Source of the DNA: Bryobacteraceae bacterium
GTDB lineage: Bacteria; Acidobacteriota; Terriglobia; Bryobacterales; Bryobacteraceae
Direction of reading: 5' to 3'
Length of the DNA stretch: 64,000 bases
Assembly (NCBI GenBank): GCA_025056455.1
Contig: JANWVY010000007.1
Location: forward strand, 124,001 to 188,000
Every line of letters begins with the position of its first letter. The first letter of the stretch is position 1. The notes below the pieces were generated by a model. That model was not told the DNA's origin, did not search any database, and saw only the letters and a list, made by a program, of their open reading frames with translations. The translations under genes and the position numbers were made by a program. Positions 63,924-64,000 of the stretch are shown here, piece by piece.

Positions 63924-64000
63924 CTACCGCTCCTTCCACTCGCAACCACCTTGGGCAGCGGCTTTGAGGCAACTCGGGCAAAGACAATCCTGGTAACACC
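63924..64000 (-). CDS. C-terminal fragment of a probable cysteine-rich CWC-family protein (cut by window edge)
   Basis: The last 24 codons before a TAG read CYQDCLCPSCLKAAAQGG followed by CEWKER. The CLCPxCL block is the typical end of cysteine-rich CWC proteins (Cys_rich_CWC), small metal-binding proteins of unknown function. The rest lies beyond the right edge, so the call is tentative. Confidence 0.45.
   Translation of the reverse strand, partial: CYQDCLCPSCLKAAAQGGCEWKER

Noticed and set aside
63811-63999. 62-residue minus-strand frame at the right edge
   Set aside because: Arg/Pro-rich without motif; a different frame gives the CLCPSCL end of a likely CWC protein.

Overview
The window looks like a chromosomal piece of an Acidobacteriota genome, most likely a Bryobacteraceae ('Solibacter'-type) bacterium. 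The clues are a beta-propeller protein with a C-terminal domain resembling the Solibacter-specific TIGR03437 family (8435-11299), a PEP-CTERM exported protein, a very large carboxypeptidase-regulatory/TonB-dependent receptor of the Oar type, DUF1501-like and CxxCH cytochrome-like secreted proteins, BACON and SLH domains, and an acidobacterial-style Hfq-like protein. This assignment is an inference from gene content; no rRNA lies in the window. I see no insertion sequence, phage or CRISPR array.

Region 1 (1-8311, minus strand) is a Tad/Flp pilus operon read toward the left edge: DUF192 protein, TPR lipoprotein, Flp pilin, a polytopic GT-C-like membrane protein, CpaB, CpaC secretin, TadG-like, two TadE-like pseudopilins, and a CpaE/TadZ-type receiver protein cut by the window edge. 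Most junctions are tight or overlap by 4 nt (ATGA).

Region 2 (8435-19159, plus) carries exported propeller and PEP-CTERM proteins, then housekeeping genes rimO-yacG-pgpA, an IPT/NHL propeller protein, cinA, and a TIM-barrel epimerase/Gfo-Idh-MocA pair closed by a strong terminator.

Region 3 (19160-30753, plus) is the most interesting part. It is a tightly packed operon rnfB - giant 2-oxoacid:ferredoxin oxidoreductase - rnfC - rnfD - rnfG - rnfE - rnfA - small Cys-rich membrane protein (NqrM-like) - plant/cyanobacterial-type ferredoxin-NADP reductase. It appears to encode a ferredoxin hub: the oxidoreductase makes or uses low-potential ferredoxin, Rnf exchanges it with NAD(H) and an ion gradient, and the reductase exchanges it with NADP(H).

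Region 4 (30781-42568) has a minus-strand trio of secreted DUF1501-like, hypothetical and CxxCH proteins, then two giant plus-strand surface proteins. One is an OmpA-domain/beta-barrel/PKD protein. The other is a metzincin-like protein whose active site appears lost, followed by BACON, InlB-like and SLH repeats.

Region 5 (42602-57291) holds an RluA-type pseudouridine synthase, gatB, an NCS2 purine permease, an SPFH/ribbon-helix-helix operon with a palindromic operator-like site in its promoter, the Oar-like receptor, an Hfq-like protein, a thioesterase, a TPR protein, a PL22-like propeller and an AsmA protein.

Region 6 (57297-64000) has a BtpA-family protein, about 1.1 kb of poorly coding DNA, a 6-phosphogluconolactonase-like propeller, an orphan CheW-like protein, two adjacent minisatellites with a palindrome between them, a GAF-ANTAR regulator, a YheT-like hydrolase, tRNA-Gln(CTG) and the tail of a probable cysteine-rich CWC protein.
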